Positions 12,910 through 24,864 of a stretch of DNA of 64,000 nt are shown in pieces; the stretch's first letter is position 1; the number at the start of each line of letters is the position of its first letter. The position numbers were made by a program, and so were the translations under genes. Source of the stretch: Asterias rubens. Its lineage: Eukaryota; Echinodermata; Asteroidea; Forcipulatida; Asteriidae. The stretch covers positions 3,286,001 through 3,350,000 of the forward strand of contig NC_047077.1 of assembly GCF_902459465.1 (NCBI RefSeq), read 5' to 3'. The notes under the pieces were generated by a model. It saw only the letters and a list, made by a program, of their open reading frames with translations. It was not told the origin of the DNA and searched no databases.

Positions 12910-12973
12910 CGATGATCATCAAAACCCTCCATCCTCCTGACGGTCGGGAGGATGAAGGGTTATGATCATCGCA
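12910..12973. repeat. Short hairpin
   Basis: GCGATGATCATCA...CCTCCATCCTCC is followed by GGAGGATGAAGGG...TGATCATCGC, giving arms of about 30 bp with a tiny loop. It sits in the first intron of the orphan gene and is probably a foldback element remnant. Confidence 0.7.
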
Positions 12974-13958
12974 TTTTTTAAAACATATGCCCAATGAAGC
13001 TACAAATTTGACCTCATTCTCGATCAGGAAACTTACCCATCAAATTTTACTGCACTTGTAGATTTAGCCCTCCTTATCAAATTTTCTAAAAAGCATCACG
13101 CTTTGAGGGAAGTCAAATGATTTCACAATTGCTACCACCACTTGGTTGGTACCAGACTGATTAACTTGCCCTTGGCGCCGCCGGCACGGATAGGGTAACT
13201 TCAATAATCACGTGGGCACAACATTGATTGCGTTGCCACTAGGGCCAAAGATACGCTTGCATTTACGATGGTTCTAATTGGGGTAAATTGTTTAATGTGG
13301 CGAGACTATTCTTTTAATTTAAGTGTTAAAAAAAACAGACTTTTTTTCTTTTCTTTTTTCTTGCTCATGTTACTTGATTTAGTTTACTCCATTTACGCCC
13401 CCTAGCCTTACGTTACGAGTTATCTATCCTTCTCTGTACGTAATGCAACACCAGTCCCTAGAACTAGAATATTTATTACTGTGAATTATTATCAATAATA
13501 TTAATTTATTATTTTTCCATGTTTGGGGGGGGGGGTGGTCTCTAAAAAATCATGCAAGGCATGGGGATTATGAAAACATGGAAAAAAAACATCGTCTCAC
13601 TCTCATCTCCTAATTCAACAACCAGAAGTACCAATTTAATATTCGAGCTTGCATATGCCTCTCAAGGCCTCGCAAATTAATTTTATCAAAACTAAATGTG
13701 ATTAATTTCAGCTCATTTTAACGATGAGTTGTACGTACATTTACCATTAACAAAACAATGAACAGCCAATAATACACACGGTGCATGCAAACAGTACGCA
13801 ATCAACAAAACTTAAACACGGCGCCGTTCAACCCACCAGTTGCGACCCCAAATATATCCTTTAGGATCCCGTTGATTTCGCTGAGCATACTTGATAGCGA
13901 GCATCAACTTTTCAACCTCAATATTAGTCAGATTCAATAGAATTAATGGAAATCTTAC

Positions 13959-14060
13959 CGGGATGACGACTGATTAACAAGACCCCATTAATGAATCATT
14001 CCACTGGTGGCGTACGACATCTTGAATCGAGCCGCAATGAATCATGGGATATCATGCATG
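13959..14060 (-). promoter_or_regulatory. 5' untranslated exon and promoter region of the orphan gene
   Basis: A strong minus-strand donor (CCCG followed by gtaagatt) ends an exon at 13959. ATG triplets in this exon run quickly into stops, so the coding start is placed in the next exon at 12793. The sequence beyond 14040 has CpG, a CGTCAC-type motif (TGACGTCA on both strands near 14085) and no coding potential. The exact transcription start is not visible. Confidence 0.45.
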
Positions 14061-15173
14061 TGCAGCTTCACATGACGTCACCATTCTGGAATGCATTTTA
14101 GTGCAACGTTTTCAACACAAATTCGTGCAAGGATATACTGTTTATAAGCGAAAAAAACATTGTTTTAGGAACTTTTAAACACAATATTCAGAAAGAACTT
14201 GACTTGGGCTCTTAAACCTGCAGCAGAGTGTTTATTTGTCTAAAACAATTGGATCGTGCCATCCCCGTTTTTTTGATAAAATAAAATCCCAAAAAGTAGT
14301 GTTTTGGAAAAAAAACCTGCTCTACGAAACCGTACTGTCGTAGTGCTTTTCAAAGGGGATTTTTTCTTGAATAAAGTTGATTCAAAAAAGAAATCCGGAA
14401 AATTTTGAGGATGGCAATCCTAAGGCGCAGATCCCCCACCCCACACCCAAAATAGTTCACCCCAAAACGTTGTAAAGTTTGTTGTGCTGTGGTGGTGAAC
14501 GGTCTTCAAGGTATAGCGCCACCAACTGAAAATAATTATTTACTTACGGTCATCTAAAGACACACTAACCAAAATACAAACACAAACAGTTATTAAAGAC
14601 AGTAACTAAATCGCTGTTGCTTAAACAAATAGTTACAAATAACTTTTTAAGAAAGACCTCAATTAACCTCAGGGTCCATGTCCAATCATGGAGCTGCAAA
14701 AATAATGCTAAGCAAAATTAATCAGCAGGACACCGGTCACTACAAAACATGCTTCATGGCATTTTGGCCTAGGCTTTCAATTAGCCACAAGGGCAGATAG
14801 AACTTTGGCAAAATTCTCCATGATACCTCAATGATTATTATTACATAATAACTCAATATGCCGATAATAATATTCTGAGTCCGAAGTCCACCATTGAAAG
14901 GCAATGTCTATAGCAAACCATTTTATTTTTTATCTTTGGTTAAGCCCGACGCCATAAAAATAATTGGTTGGTTGTTGGGTGTTGAAGCTTTGAATTTTGA
15001 ACCACTGCCTGCCGTGAACGCCATTTAGACTTCTTCATTTTTTCACCGCCTAACAAAAAAAGGCTGAAAGCACTACTCGTCTCGTCTGCGAAGGGGAGTT
15101 GTTGGGGAGTTGTTAAATCCCCAATGAGACTTCGTTGTATGACCTTCCAAGTGTTTAAATCTGAGAGGAAAAG

Positions 15174-15279
15174 ATGGGTTTCACAATCATGGGATGGTTC
15201 GTTCTGACATGCATTGCTGTCGGTGGCCTACTGATATTCAGTTGTCTGCGATGGATATCAAAAACTATAACTAAGACAG
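15174..15279 (+). CDS. Isolated candidate first exon encoding a membrane anchor
   Basis: ATG at 15174 opens 35 codons that begin MGFTIMGWFVLTCIAVGG and contain one hydrophobic membrane segment, then basic residues. The stretch ends at a strong donor (ACAG followed by gtaagc) in phase 1. The SDR gene's own first exon at 17092 also ends in phase 1, so this could be an alternative start joined to 18163. That product would lack the first beta strand and the TGA of the cofactor motif, so it may instead belong to an unseen gene or be a non-functional alternative transcript. Confidence 0.35.
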
Positions 15280-15667
15280 GTAAGCCTAAGCTTAGGTCAA
15301 CAAATAGTCACTCAGGCATATATGGTATCCAAGCATGAGGTAGGCCTATAGGCCTAGCCTACTGTTGACATTTTACTCTCTTTTTTTCGTGCGGCTCTCT
15401 AGCCCTGTGTGGAGGACGTGAATGTTTCTACTGCATTTTGACACATCGGGGGAACAAATCATTGCCAACTTGAATTAATAAAATTGTTATTCCCGAGATT
15501 CTATGCCTAGCACCATTCCTGGCGCTTAATAGAGCATGATGCATGCACGCACGGCGTAGAGACCAATAGGGCCGCATTTTATAGAGCTGCTTTTAAAATG
15601 ACAAGTAGCCAAAGACAACGATGATCTGATACCATCAGAATTGTTTTATGATATTGACCCCCCCCCC

Positions 15668-15852
15668 CTTGAGGTCTCGAAATCAAATTCGTGGAAAATT
15701 ACTTCTTTCTCGAAAACTATGGCACTTCAGAGGGAGCCATTTCCCACAATGTTTTATACCATCATCAACCTCTCCCCATTACTCGTCACCGAGAAAGGTT
15801 TTACGCTAATAATTATTTTGAGTAATTACCAATAGTGTCCACTGCCTTTAAG
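15668..15852 (+). mobile_element. MITE1 fragment, 5'-truncated
   Basis: It matches the right half of the complete copy at 48471-48858 from GAGGTCTCGAAATCAAATTC to CCACTGCCTTTAA. A poly-C run replaces the left half. Confidence 0.75.
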
Positions 15853-16533
15853 TCATAATATTATGAGATTTAGCCCGAAAGTCATTACCTTATTAGTAGC
15901 GCTCTAGAATTGATAGGAAGAAGAAACTACGGACAAGTCTACTATCATGAACAAAAAGTACAAAGTGCATAACTTATTGAACGTTATGCATAATGAGTAG
16001 TCTGCGCTTGTGCTCAAAATGTTAATTAAAGTGGTAGTTATACGTTCTAATTAGTGTCATACTTAATTAGTGTTCTTAAGTAACTTTATCCAACCTTTTT
16101 TCATTCTTAAGTTACAAATACTGTTTCAGGTCACTTGTAAGACTTATAATTGTCACAAAAATTACATTTTGTGCTCAAAATGTGAATTAAAGCGCTAATT
16201 ACGTGCTAATTAATGTCATTCTTAATCACCTTCATCCGACTGTTTTTTGTTCGTAAGTTCTTAAATTTATTATCGGGGGTCCAAAAACGGTACTTATGCT
16301 CAAAATGTTAATTAAACTCAATTTTTTTTACCTTTTAACAAGGTCACCTAGTCACGTGACCTCAGTCAGACCCAGGGGAACTTCAGAATTGCCATTTCAG
16401 CACCACCCACAACAGACAAAGACTGGTACCGTCAAACCTTTTGTGCTTGAATTGTTAATGAAATTTCACCAGGCTCTCAGTCTGGACGACGTCAGGGTAC
16501 TTTGTGCATTCTGCTAGCATGTCAAATTGTACT

Positions 16534-17004
16534 CGGTCCTACTACTTGCCGTCAACTCGCCGACTTGCCGTCAACTCGCCGTCAAATCATTTTCGTGCCG
16601 TCAACTCATTAAATTTACTTGAAAAATTTATAAACGGGGCACGGAAGTGTTAAGTCTGGGCTAAACTACATATTTCTTATGGTTTTCGGTACAAATTCAT
16701 TCACAAAAACGACTTTGTGTTGGTAAAAAAAGTACCAATCATTGACATCTTGGGCCAAGATTAATCCATATGAAAAAGCAAGATGGCGGCCGACGGTTTT
16801 GCTGCTTCGAGATAATTTTTTCACAAGAAAAAAAACTCAATTTTTATTCCGAAATACGACCTAAAACTTACGCAAGTTCTCTTTCAGCTAATACGTCACC
16901 GTTCTATGCTTCTTTTGTGGATTTTAAATGTATATTGGAGGAGTTGACGGCGAGTTGACGGCACAAGTGAGTTGACGGCGAGTTGACGGCAAGTAGTAGG
17001 ACCC
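16534..17004. mobile_element. 471 bp hAT-type MITE
   Basis: Terminal inverted repeats of 29 bases (28 identical; core GGTCCTACTACTTGCCGTCA) are flanked by a perfect 8-bp target duplication ATTGTACT at 16526-16533 and 17005-17012. An 8-bp duplication is the known signature of hAT transposases. Both ends hold repeated copies of GAGTTGACGGC in opposite orientation, probable subterminal transposase-binding sites. There is no coding region, so it was mobilised in trans. It ends 88 bases before the start codon of the SDR gene. Confidence 0.9.
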
Positions 17005-17091
17005 ATTGTACTTGTTTGTTTTGAGGAGGATGACCGAAAGTAAAAGCCAAAAAACATTGTGAATTTTGTTTTAAAAACTTAAGGGAGCAAG

Positions 17092-20000
17092 ATGTCGCTT
17101 CAAGCTGTGGTCTTCGGTTTGCTGAGGGATCTTTTTCTCATCGTGTGGTACTTCCTGGAGGCAATAGTGCTGTCAGTTATTCCTCGATCTTTGCGGAGAC
17201 GCAAAAGTGTGGCAGGGGAAATTGTGCTGATCACTGGTGCAGGTAAGGCCAAACGAAAAGTCTATTGACATTACCTACCGGTATATTGTACTCGTTAGTA
17301 GGCGAGTCCCGTTTAAACGGTCAGTGAGTGCATGGAGGAATAAATTATTCCTCCATGGTGAGTGTGAAGATGGGCCGGGCACTCGATACGAACTGTGGAT
17401 TTTTTCATGAATTAGGGGAAAGCAAAAAGAGGGGTTGTATTTATTTCTAAACTAAAATGAGGTGTATCAAAAAGAGGGCAGGAGATTTTGAAATGCACTC
17501 CTTACTAACTTTATTTTATATTTACTAAAAAAATTTCTAAACCTCCTCCAAGTCCAACCAATCCATTCCAATCCAATCCAAATCCAATGACCTTTTTATT
17601 ATATTTGTATGCACTGTGTAGTGCAGTGTGAGTAACATTACTTTAAAGGTTTATAACCCAATGCGTTAGGTAATTAACTTTGCAAGTTTTTGTTAACCAA
17701 GTGCATTCTTCACTATTGTTTCCTACTCACATTAAGCAAATGTTTGTACTGTAAAAATCTAAGGTTCCTCAGAGTCAGAACATAATGTTTAAAAATGAAG
17801 AAGACAAAAATGAAGACTTGCACAATCGGTGATACCATGGTCGGTGATATACACACTTTAAATTTGTGTTTCTGAAATGAAGACCAAAATATTTTCCTTT
17901 ACAGTCTCAGGCCTGTATGCTTCGTTTTTGAAAGGGCAAGGGCACCAAGGCATTTTCTCCTAGGTAAAGGGCACCCTATGACTATGAGCATTTCAAGGGG
18001 ACCAAGGCAATGACCAGGGGCAACGGAGGCAATTGCCTCCGTTGCCTCCGTGAAGTATCAGGCCTGCAGTCTGGTTTCATGTTCAGCAGTTGAATCATGG
18101 TTGAATGATTGTAAGAAAGGATATTGACCAATTAACAGTTTCACCTTTAATCAAACAAACAGGTAGCGGAATTGGAAGACTCTTGGCTCACAAGTTCTCC
18201 GATCTTGGTGCGACGCTTGTTCTATGGGACGTCAACGAGACTGGTAACCAGGAGACAGCCAACCAGGTCCGAGAAAATGGCGGAACTGTCCATGACTACA
18301 CTGTGGACATTAGCGTCAGTGATAATGTGTATAATGCAGCAGAGATTGTCAAGAGAGATGTTGGTGATGTGAGTCGACTACCTTGAACTCTTGGTGGCAG
18401 CAACCACTGCGGTTGTACGTGGGTTGTACTGCGCTGCCTAGTAATGGGTTTAAGGGTTGGGCTACACGCAATCATCTGGGGTGGATTTCACAAAGGTAGT
18501 CCTAACTTAGGACTAGTCCTAGGCAATGCTACGAGATAGGACTGGTCCTAAGTTAGGACCAGTAACTCATCCCAACTTAGGACTGGTCCTATCTCTTAGC
18601 ATTGCCTAGGACTAGTCCTAAGTTAGGACTACCTTTGTGAAATCCACCCCTGATTAGTTAAGGGGCTATTGGACTTTTACTAATTTGCAAATCGCTTGTA
18701 CAAAGGAATGTTGGCAAACTTGACGGAAATTGTCCAAGTACCACCGCAGTGTCTGCAGCCACGTACATGTAGGCCTATAGGGCCTTTCTCAAACCCTGGC
18801 TTGGGATCGGGCTCCAGGGCCCAAATTCGTAGCGCTGCTTAACAATAAGCAAATTTTCTTGCTTACTATAGCAGACAAATTTGCTAAGGTGTAAACTTAT
18901 TTTACAGGTTAGCAAGAAAATTAGGCTGCCATCTTGCACGTTTATCATGGATTTGTAGTGTTACGTCATTGATTTTCATGCAGTGAGCACCGGAAGATTA
19001 GCATGCCTTTTCGTGTGCTTAAAAGTACCATTGCACGCTGCCAGCATGCAATGGTACTTTTCGGATGGAACGAAAAAGCACGGTGAGTGACTCAGCGTGC
19101 AATGGTACTTTTATTTGCTATCACATGACGGACAATCCTCCAATCAAATGGCAAGGATCTGGGTGTTATATAAAACCTTTTAACTTGCCATTTTTCATTC
19201 AGGTCACAATACTTGTCAACAATGCAGGAGTTGTGACTGGAAAAATGTTCTTGGACTGTCCTGACCATTTGATCAAAAGAACAATGGACGTCAATATCAG
19301 TGCACACTTTTGGGTAAGTCATTTTTAATATTAGGGAATAACTCATGTGCTTTATTTTAATGTGAATGACTTAAAATGTTGAAAGCATTTACAAGCAAAG
19401 TACTATAATGTGTCACCGTGGCCACTAGCTTTGGTACAGTATCGTAGAGCCACTGTAAGGCAGGGTGTACTTTTTCGTATACTCAATTTTACCTGGCACT
19501 TGATAAAGAGTACTGGAGAGCTGTTTATATTTTAAAACATTACTAAAACTACACGCTTTGAGGTAATGTAGTTTTAGAGAAAGAGGAAAATTTTCACCCA
19601 AAATTTGAATCTGAGAAAAATTATATGCTACAATACAAGGGTGTTTTCTGATAAAATCTAAACTTAAACAAATCCCATTTGCAATACAGGTTAAATTGTG
19701 CATTGTTATTATCCTTTGCAGACATTGAAAGCATTCCTCCCATCCATGATTGCAAAGAACAAGGGCCACATTGTCAATGTAGCCAGTCTGGCTGGACTAT
19801 TTGGCATGAAGAATCTGGTAGACTATTGCACCAGCAAGTTTGCTGCTGTGGGCCTGCACGATGCATTGCAGTATGAGCTGGTGTTCTCTGGAAAGACTGG
19901 AGTCAAGACTACAGTTGTGTGTCCGTTCTTTATTGACACAGGCATGTTCAGTGGAGTCAAAGTAAAGTGAGTGTTTGTTTTGGGGGTTGCTAATACACTT

Positions 20001-21554
20001 AATCATTTTGAGTTGGCTCGACAGTCTGCAGGTGTACCCCTCACCTTGAAGTGACTGTTGGGTCTTACAGTGATGTTAGGCAATATCTCATAAATGAAAT
20101 GCAAAAAATCTCTTAAATAGTTTGAAGTCATACAATCTTGACATGTCATAATCTCTTAAATAGTTTGAAGTCATACAATCTTGACATGTCATTTCTTATT
20201 TTGTAATGGTACTAGAGATCCATTGATGACGCTTTCCTTGCTGAAGCCATCGTACGTCATTAGAAACATCATGGATGCTGTCCTTCTGGAGGAAAAGATG
20301 TGTATTCTCCCCAGGCTAATCACCTTTGCGGCGTACATTAAATAGTAAGTCAAGTCTAGTTATCAACAGTTAAGGCACACAATATTCAACAGTCTTATGA
20401 ATTTGACGTGGTGTGAATCATTGTATTGTACTTTAAAAACATCTTTTCAACTGTATTTATTTTATGACAACATTTTTATAACCCAAAGCACCCAATCCGA
20501 TGGCAAATTGCTACATGTAGGCGATTTGCAAACACAAAGAAATTCCAATCAGAGACTGCATGGTTGTAAAAATAATAATAATCAATAAATGAGTTATTGC
20601 TAAAAAGATAACACATTTATAATCTGTCTTTAGACATAGATTACCGTCTGTTTTTTTTCAGCTTAGCATAATAATACTAATAGGGAAATCATAATAACAA
20701 TAATAGGGAAATCACAGGGCGGGATGCTTTGCAGGTACACAGCTCTGCGTTAGGAAACATCAAGTATTGTTATTTTACAATGATTGCAGCCTACAATTTC
20801 ATTTACCTTCCATATGAAAAAAAGGCGCCTTATCTCAAAATTGTCTGGCTGTTCTGCTATTAATAAATACTTCAATTTATATTGAAATTATGACAAACAA
20901 TGAAATATTATGTCTACTTACCTCCTTGCACCTGGACAAGGCGTAGCACACTTACAAGGGTCTATCCTATCCTTTTAAAATGTTAAAATGTACACAAGGG
21001 ACTCCTAAAATTGTGGAAATGGTAGAGTAGACCCACATTGTGAGGAGGTGCATTCTGTGTTATGGAAGGGGTGAACTTATATGTATATAGGATTTGAGGC
21101 ATTGCATAGTGAGGTAACAATATGTATTTGGTTTGCGCAATGTAGCCAGGTAGAGTTTGTTCTTTAGAGAACTGTCTTTCTTTATTCTACTACTTCGCAG
21201 TAGATTGTTCGGGAGTTCATGAGACTTCTCAGTTCTGAAAAGAACTATCCTGCTTTTTAACTATTACCGGGGCGGATGGTATAGAAATAGACTGGGACAA
21301 CTAGTTTAGCTGAAAGGATTGTAGTTAATTGTGCTACCGCGGAGTTGGTTCTTAAATTGGTCTCAACGTTTCGACTAGTTTGCTATAGTCAACATCAGGA
21401 GACTGTGAATGTAATTTTTTAAAATTTAATTCACTGTGGATTATTTTTTTTTTTTTCTAGCTTGCTGCCAGAGAAGGCAACACTACTTGTCTTCCGCCGT
21501 CTTGGCTTCGATGTATGTATGGAATCATTTGTTGGTAGAGGCAAAAAGGACTAA
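17092..21554 (+). CDS. SDR16C5: SDR16C-family retinol-dehydrogenase-like enzyme
   Basis: Coding exons: 17092-17242, 18163-18368, 19203-19313, 19722-19966, 20216-20344, 21461-21554; 936 bases, 311 residues, all phases consistent. It is a short-chain dehydrogenase/reductase with an N-terminal hydrophobic anchor (residues 4-30) followed by basic residues (RSLRRRK), as in membrane-bound SDR16C enzymes of the endoplasmic reticulum or lipid droplets. Motifs: TGAGSGIG (48-55, cofactor loop), NNAG (125-128), catalytic Asn150, Ser178, Tyr191 and Lys195 (YCTSK). The phrases GKMFLDCPD and [11 protein letters not shown] and the ending SFVGRGKKD resemble epidermal retinol dehydrogenase 2 (SDR16C5/RDHE2) more than HSD17B11. 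The family oxidises retinol-type or steroid substrates with NAD; the substrate here is inference. An upstream exon at 15174 may be an alternative start. Confidence 0.88.
17912..18068. mobile_element. Short DNA element with CAGGCCTG ends
   Basis: It begins CAGGCCTGTATGC and ends GTATCAGGCCTG, with CAGTCT near both borders (left CAGTCT before the element, right CAGTCT after it). Related sequence lies at 2560-2912. CAGG-type ends suggest a hAT-like element; the duplication is not cleanly 8 bp. It lies in intron 1 of the SDR gene. Confidence 0.6.
18478..18650. mobile_element. Near-perfect foldback MITE
   Basis: The whole 173 bp is an inverted repeat: GGGGTGGATTTCACAAAGGT at the left is exactly reversed at the right, and the arms repeat the word TAGTCCTAA and its complement. 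It lies in intron 2 of the SDR gene. Diverged relatives are at 24745 and 58059. Confidence 0.85.
19010..19158 (+). repeat. Repeat with inverted AGTACCATTGCACGCTG words, copy 1
   Basis: A segment of about 95 bp from CGGATGGAACGAAAAAGCAC to CAATCCTCCAATCAAATG is almost identical to 22928-23018. Both copies are preceded by inverted copies of AAAAGTACCATTGCACGCTG. It lies in intron 2 of the SDR gene. Confidence 0.75.
21090..21405 (+). repeat. Dispersed repeat family R3, copy 2
   Basis: It starts near GATTTGAGGCATTGCATAG and ends at GTCAACATCAGGAGACTG. It lies in the last intron of the SDR gene, 56 bases before the final exon. On the minus strand the hammerhead-like core reads CTGATGT...GAAA, so one core base is changed. 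Confidence 0.75.
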
Positions 21555-22529
21555 CAGTCTGGGAAAAGGTTGTCATGTCCCAACTAGAGTATCAGCTTTA
21601 ACCAAAGTTGGGCCTAACCCAACTTGGGAAAATTCAAGGTGGGCCTGTATACAACCTCGCTCCCAGGGGTGAACAATCTCGCCGCGCTACTTTTTCCCGG
21701 CATGCCTTGCTTGATCATAAGCCTTGGAATTTGTTCATTAAAATTGTGCTGGAAAGTAGCACATTTTAATGAGCGTCTGTAATCAATCCTTTCTACGCGC
21801 CACGGAAAAGAATCATTTTGTTTTTCTTTTAAAAAACGTATTCGTGCCATTAAAAAAAATGCGGGCGTGATCAACATGCAAATATCTTAAAACAACGCGC
21901 ACGCACACTTTACATCTTATGCGTAGCCATTTCATGAGCAAATGGCGTTGTTTCTCAGTTCATTCCTTTCCAGGGGTATCGATACGGTGCGCTGCCCATG
22001 GAAGCGAGGCTGGCCTGTTTAGTCCCCACCCTGGATGCCAAGTTTGGACATGCCCAATTGTGGATGGGATAATTATGAGTAGTCATTATTAATAAGGGGA
22101 ACAGGTTTTGTTAGTTTTAATAACGGGAATTAAGGTTCTTTAATTTTCATCAAGGGGAAAAGGTTCTTCTACCTACTGCCCAATTTCTTAAACTATTTCT
22201 GGACTTATAATTGTTTGTGTACTGTAGCAGAAGATTATGATAACAAGCAAAGGGTGCTTTTTAAGGGGCTCCATAAGCACCGATGATGTACTTGCTCCTT
22301 CAGCAATTGGTACATGAAAACCTATTCATCAGGTATAACAATTTAATTTAAACTAGAAATGTTAATGTTTCCTGAATCACTATCTTTCACATACAGTGCT
22401 TTTTTTATAGTTTTTTTTTTACTATGTAAAGCAAATGCCAAAAAAGACACACAAAATCTGAAAATATCAATTAAGTTAAATGTGTACTGTATATTCAGCA
22501 AATATAACATTGTTTGAGGGTGAATAGTA

Positions 22530-22695
22530 TACACATAATGAATGTTTATGAGTGCAATGGTGCGAATATGTTCATGAGTTGAAAGATGGAATGTTCTATT
22601 CAACGAGGCGGAGCCGAGTTGAATGGAACATTCCAGCTTTCAACGAATGAACATATTTCGCACCATTGCACGAATGAAAAACATTCATTATTTGT
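22530..22695. mobile_element. Foldback element around 22600
   Basis: Arms pair across 22610: CAATGGTGCGAATATGTTCATG and its partner CATGAACATATTTCGCACC-type arm, plus TGGAATGTTC/GAACATTCCA and outer AATGAATGTTT/AACATTCATT. No coding region. Confidence 0.7.
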
Positions 22696-22859
22696 TTTAT
22701 ATAACATCCAAGTAGAACTTTGTCATTTTGATTGAAAGAAACAACTTTCAAAACAAACAATTTCAACTGTAGAAGCCGAATGCTAGTAATTTTACTATGC
22801 CTTCTTGCAGTAACACCTGCTGCGTTACCAAAGACACGCGCACGCAGTGATGTTTTTAC

Positions 22860-23020
22860 TCAGCTTTTTCGTTCCATCCGAAAAGTACCATTGCACGCTG
22901 GCAGCGTGCCAGCGTGCAATGGTACTTTTCGGATGGAACGAAAAAGCACGGCGAGTGACTCAGCGTGCAATGGTACTTTTATTTGCTATCACGTGACGGA
23001 CAATCCTCCAATCAAATGAA
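22860..23020 (+). repeat. Repeat with inverted AGTACCATTGCACGCTG words, copy 2
   Basis: It is the second copy of the unit at 19010-19158. Here the inverted arms meet in GCTGGCAGCGTGCCAGC, a perfect palindrome. An open frame across 22732-23019 is a by-product of the repeat, not a gene. Confidence 0.75.
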
Positions 23021-23352
23021 CTCCCAGCAGAGCTATTGGAAGTTGACAAACTCATTCCTGAGGAGAAGCAGAGGAACTAGTTGGTCAACTTCCAATACTC
23101 GCGAGCATGCTTGGTAAAAATAGCAAAGATAGCTTGTGAGGATGAATGGACCAGTGAGAACTCGACTCTCGGTCATGAGTATAAACAAGGTATAGTAAAA
23201 AAGTAATATCTTAACGGTGGAAGAATTGGTTGGTGTGTACTTGATTTTATAACCAGTGTTTTCTCTAGTTGTATTCAGGAGTCTAGGTCATCTCAGGGCG
23301 CCTGGCAACTTAACACACATTATCCTTATTTATTTTTAGAACTGGTCCACTC

Positions 23353-23636
23353 AGCACTGTGCTTAGTCTTGGCCCAAGACTATGGTGCTTGATATTGGAT
23401 GGTGTACTACGCGCGGTTGAATTGCCAAAGCGCGCCCGCCACGGTATGATTTAGTTAACTGGATGGCTTGAAATCTAGACTATACTGGCAAGCCACCATA
23501 CCAGTTTAGTCTAGATTTCAAGCCGTCCAGATAACAAAATCATACCATGGCAGGCGCGCTTTGGCGATTTACAACTGCGCGTAGTACACTATACAATATC
23601 AAGCACCATAGTCTTGGGCCAAGACTACACTGTGCT
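23353..23636. mobile_element. 284 bp near-perfect inverted repeat (foldback)
   Basis: Arms of about 130 bp pair with few mismatches: AGCACTGTG...AGTCTTGGCCCAAGACTATG at the left matches CATAGTCTTGGGCCAAGACT...CAC(T)GTGCT at the right. The central spacer is about 20 bp. No coding capacity. Arms also contain internal self-complementary words (CTTGGCCCAAG, TCTAGA). Confidence 0.85.
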
Positions 23637-24359
23637 ATGAAACTGGCAATGGTACCAGAAATAGTCGACTAGCGTAGACCAATTATCATTGACTTGACAG
23701 AGATCAGGCAAACTTAATCAAACTATGGTCAAGCACGAGCACAAGCAAACATTCCCTCCTAACCCATGAACTACGATTGACGTAAGCGCAATGCTTCTGT
23801 AAGCGCCGACTCTTTGCTTACAGTAAGCAGAGCCATCAAATTGGGAGCAGTTATCATTCTGTTGAGTTAACTCATGTGATGATACTCGGAGTATCGTCAC
23901 ATGATGGGCAGACAATCTACTTGTATATTTATCAAGGTGCTAGAGCTGCCAACATTTGTATCTTGCAATCAGGGAGACTTTGTAAAATAATCAATTTGAA
24001 AATAATTTTGAATTACATGGAAGATTAATTTATTTTTTAGTGAAATTTCTGCAGAATGAGGAGAGTGGGCAGCTCTGAAATTTAAATGTAAACACATCCC
24101 TGAGAATATGTAATGAATTTTGTTATAATGGTTGAATAAAACTAACTTATTAGTGAAACAATTGTTCAAGAATTCCAGATTTGTAAAGTTTTTTTAGTCA
24201 AATAATATCCATTGGTGACCGTGTACAGAACAATGAAGGGCATCTCAAAGCGCTTATTAAGTTTTTGAATTATGAGACCCATTTATATAGCACATTGTAA
24301 GGGTTTTTACAGGGTGATGCATCGGAATCTGCAGCCAAGCCAACCATACCAAAAACACC

Positions 24360-24740
24360 CTTTACAGCCATTGGACACTTTCTGAACAGAACAAAAACTA
24401 AAAGTTCACAGATTTACAAATAACTTATAGGGTTTACAGAAGGTAGTGGTGAAAGACTTCCCTTGAAATATTACTCCATGAAATGCTTTACTTTTTGAGA
24501 AAACATTAAACAATTATCAATTCTTGATATCGAGAATAACGGATTTATTTTAAACACATGTCATGACACGGCGAAACGTGCAGAAACAAGGGTGGGTTTT
24601 CCTGTATTTTCTCCCGACTCCGATGACCAATTGAGCCTAAATTTTCACAGGTTTGTTGTTTTACATATAAGTTGTGATACACGAAGTGTGGGCATTTGGA
24701 CAACTGTTTACCGATGTTGTGCGATTGCTTTAAGAAAAGT
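24360..24740 (-). mobile_element. MITE2 copy, reverse orientation
   Basis: It matches 58913-59285 in reverse, with GCCATTGGACACTTTC at one end and the words CACAGGTTTGTTGTTTTA and TGTGATACACGAAGTGTG inside. The far end is diverged. Confidence 0.75.
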
Positions 24741-24744
24741 GTAC

Positions 24745-24864
24745 TGGGTGGATTTCACAAAGACTTGAGACTAGTCTTATTTCCAGTTTGTACGAGTAAG
24801 TGAGCTACTCATCCTAACTTGGGACTAGTCCTAATAAGTCCTAACTCCTTGTGAATCGACCCCA
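24745..24864. mobile_element. TTTCACAAAG-type foldback
   Basis: It begins GGGTGGATTTCACAAAGACT and ends CTCCTTGTGAATCGACCCC, with inner GGACTAGTCC words. It is a relative of the element at 18478 and abuts the MITE2 copy. Confidence 0.7.

Noticed and set aside
22732-23019. 95-codon open frame with a signal-peptide-like start
   Set aside because: It runs through the repeat unit shared with 19010-19158 and its palindrome. The similar frame there is also repeat-derived. No splice or codon evidence for a gene.
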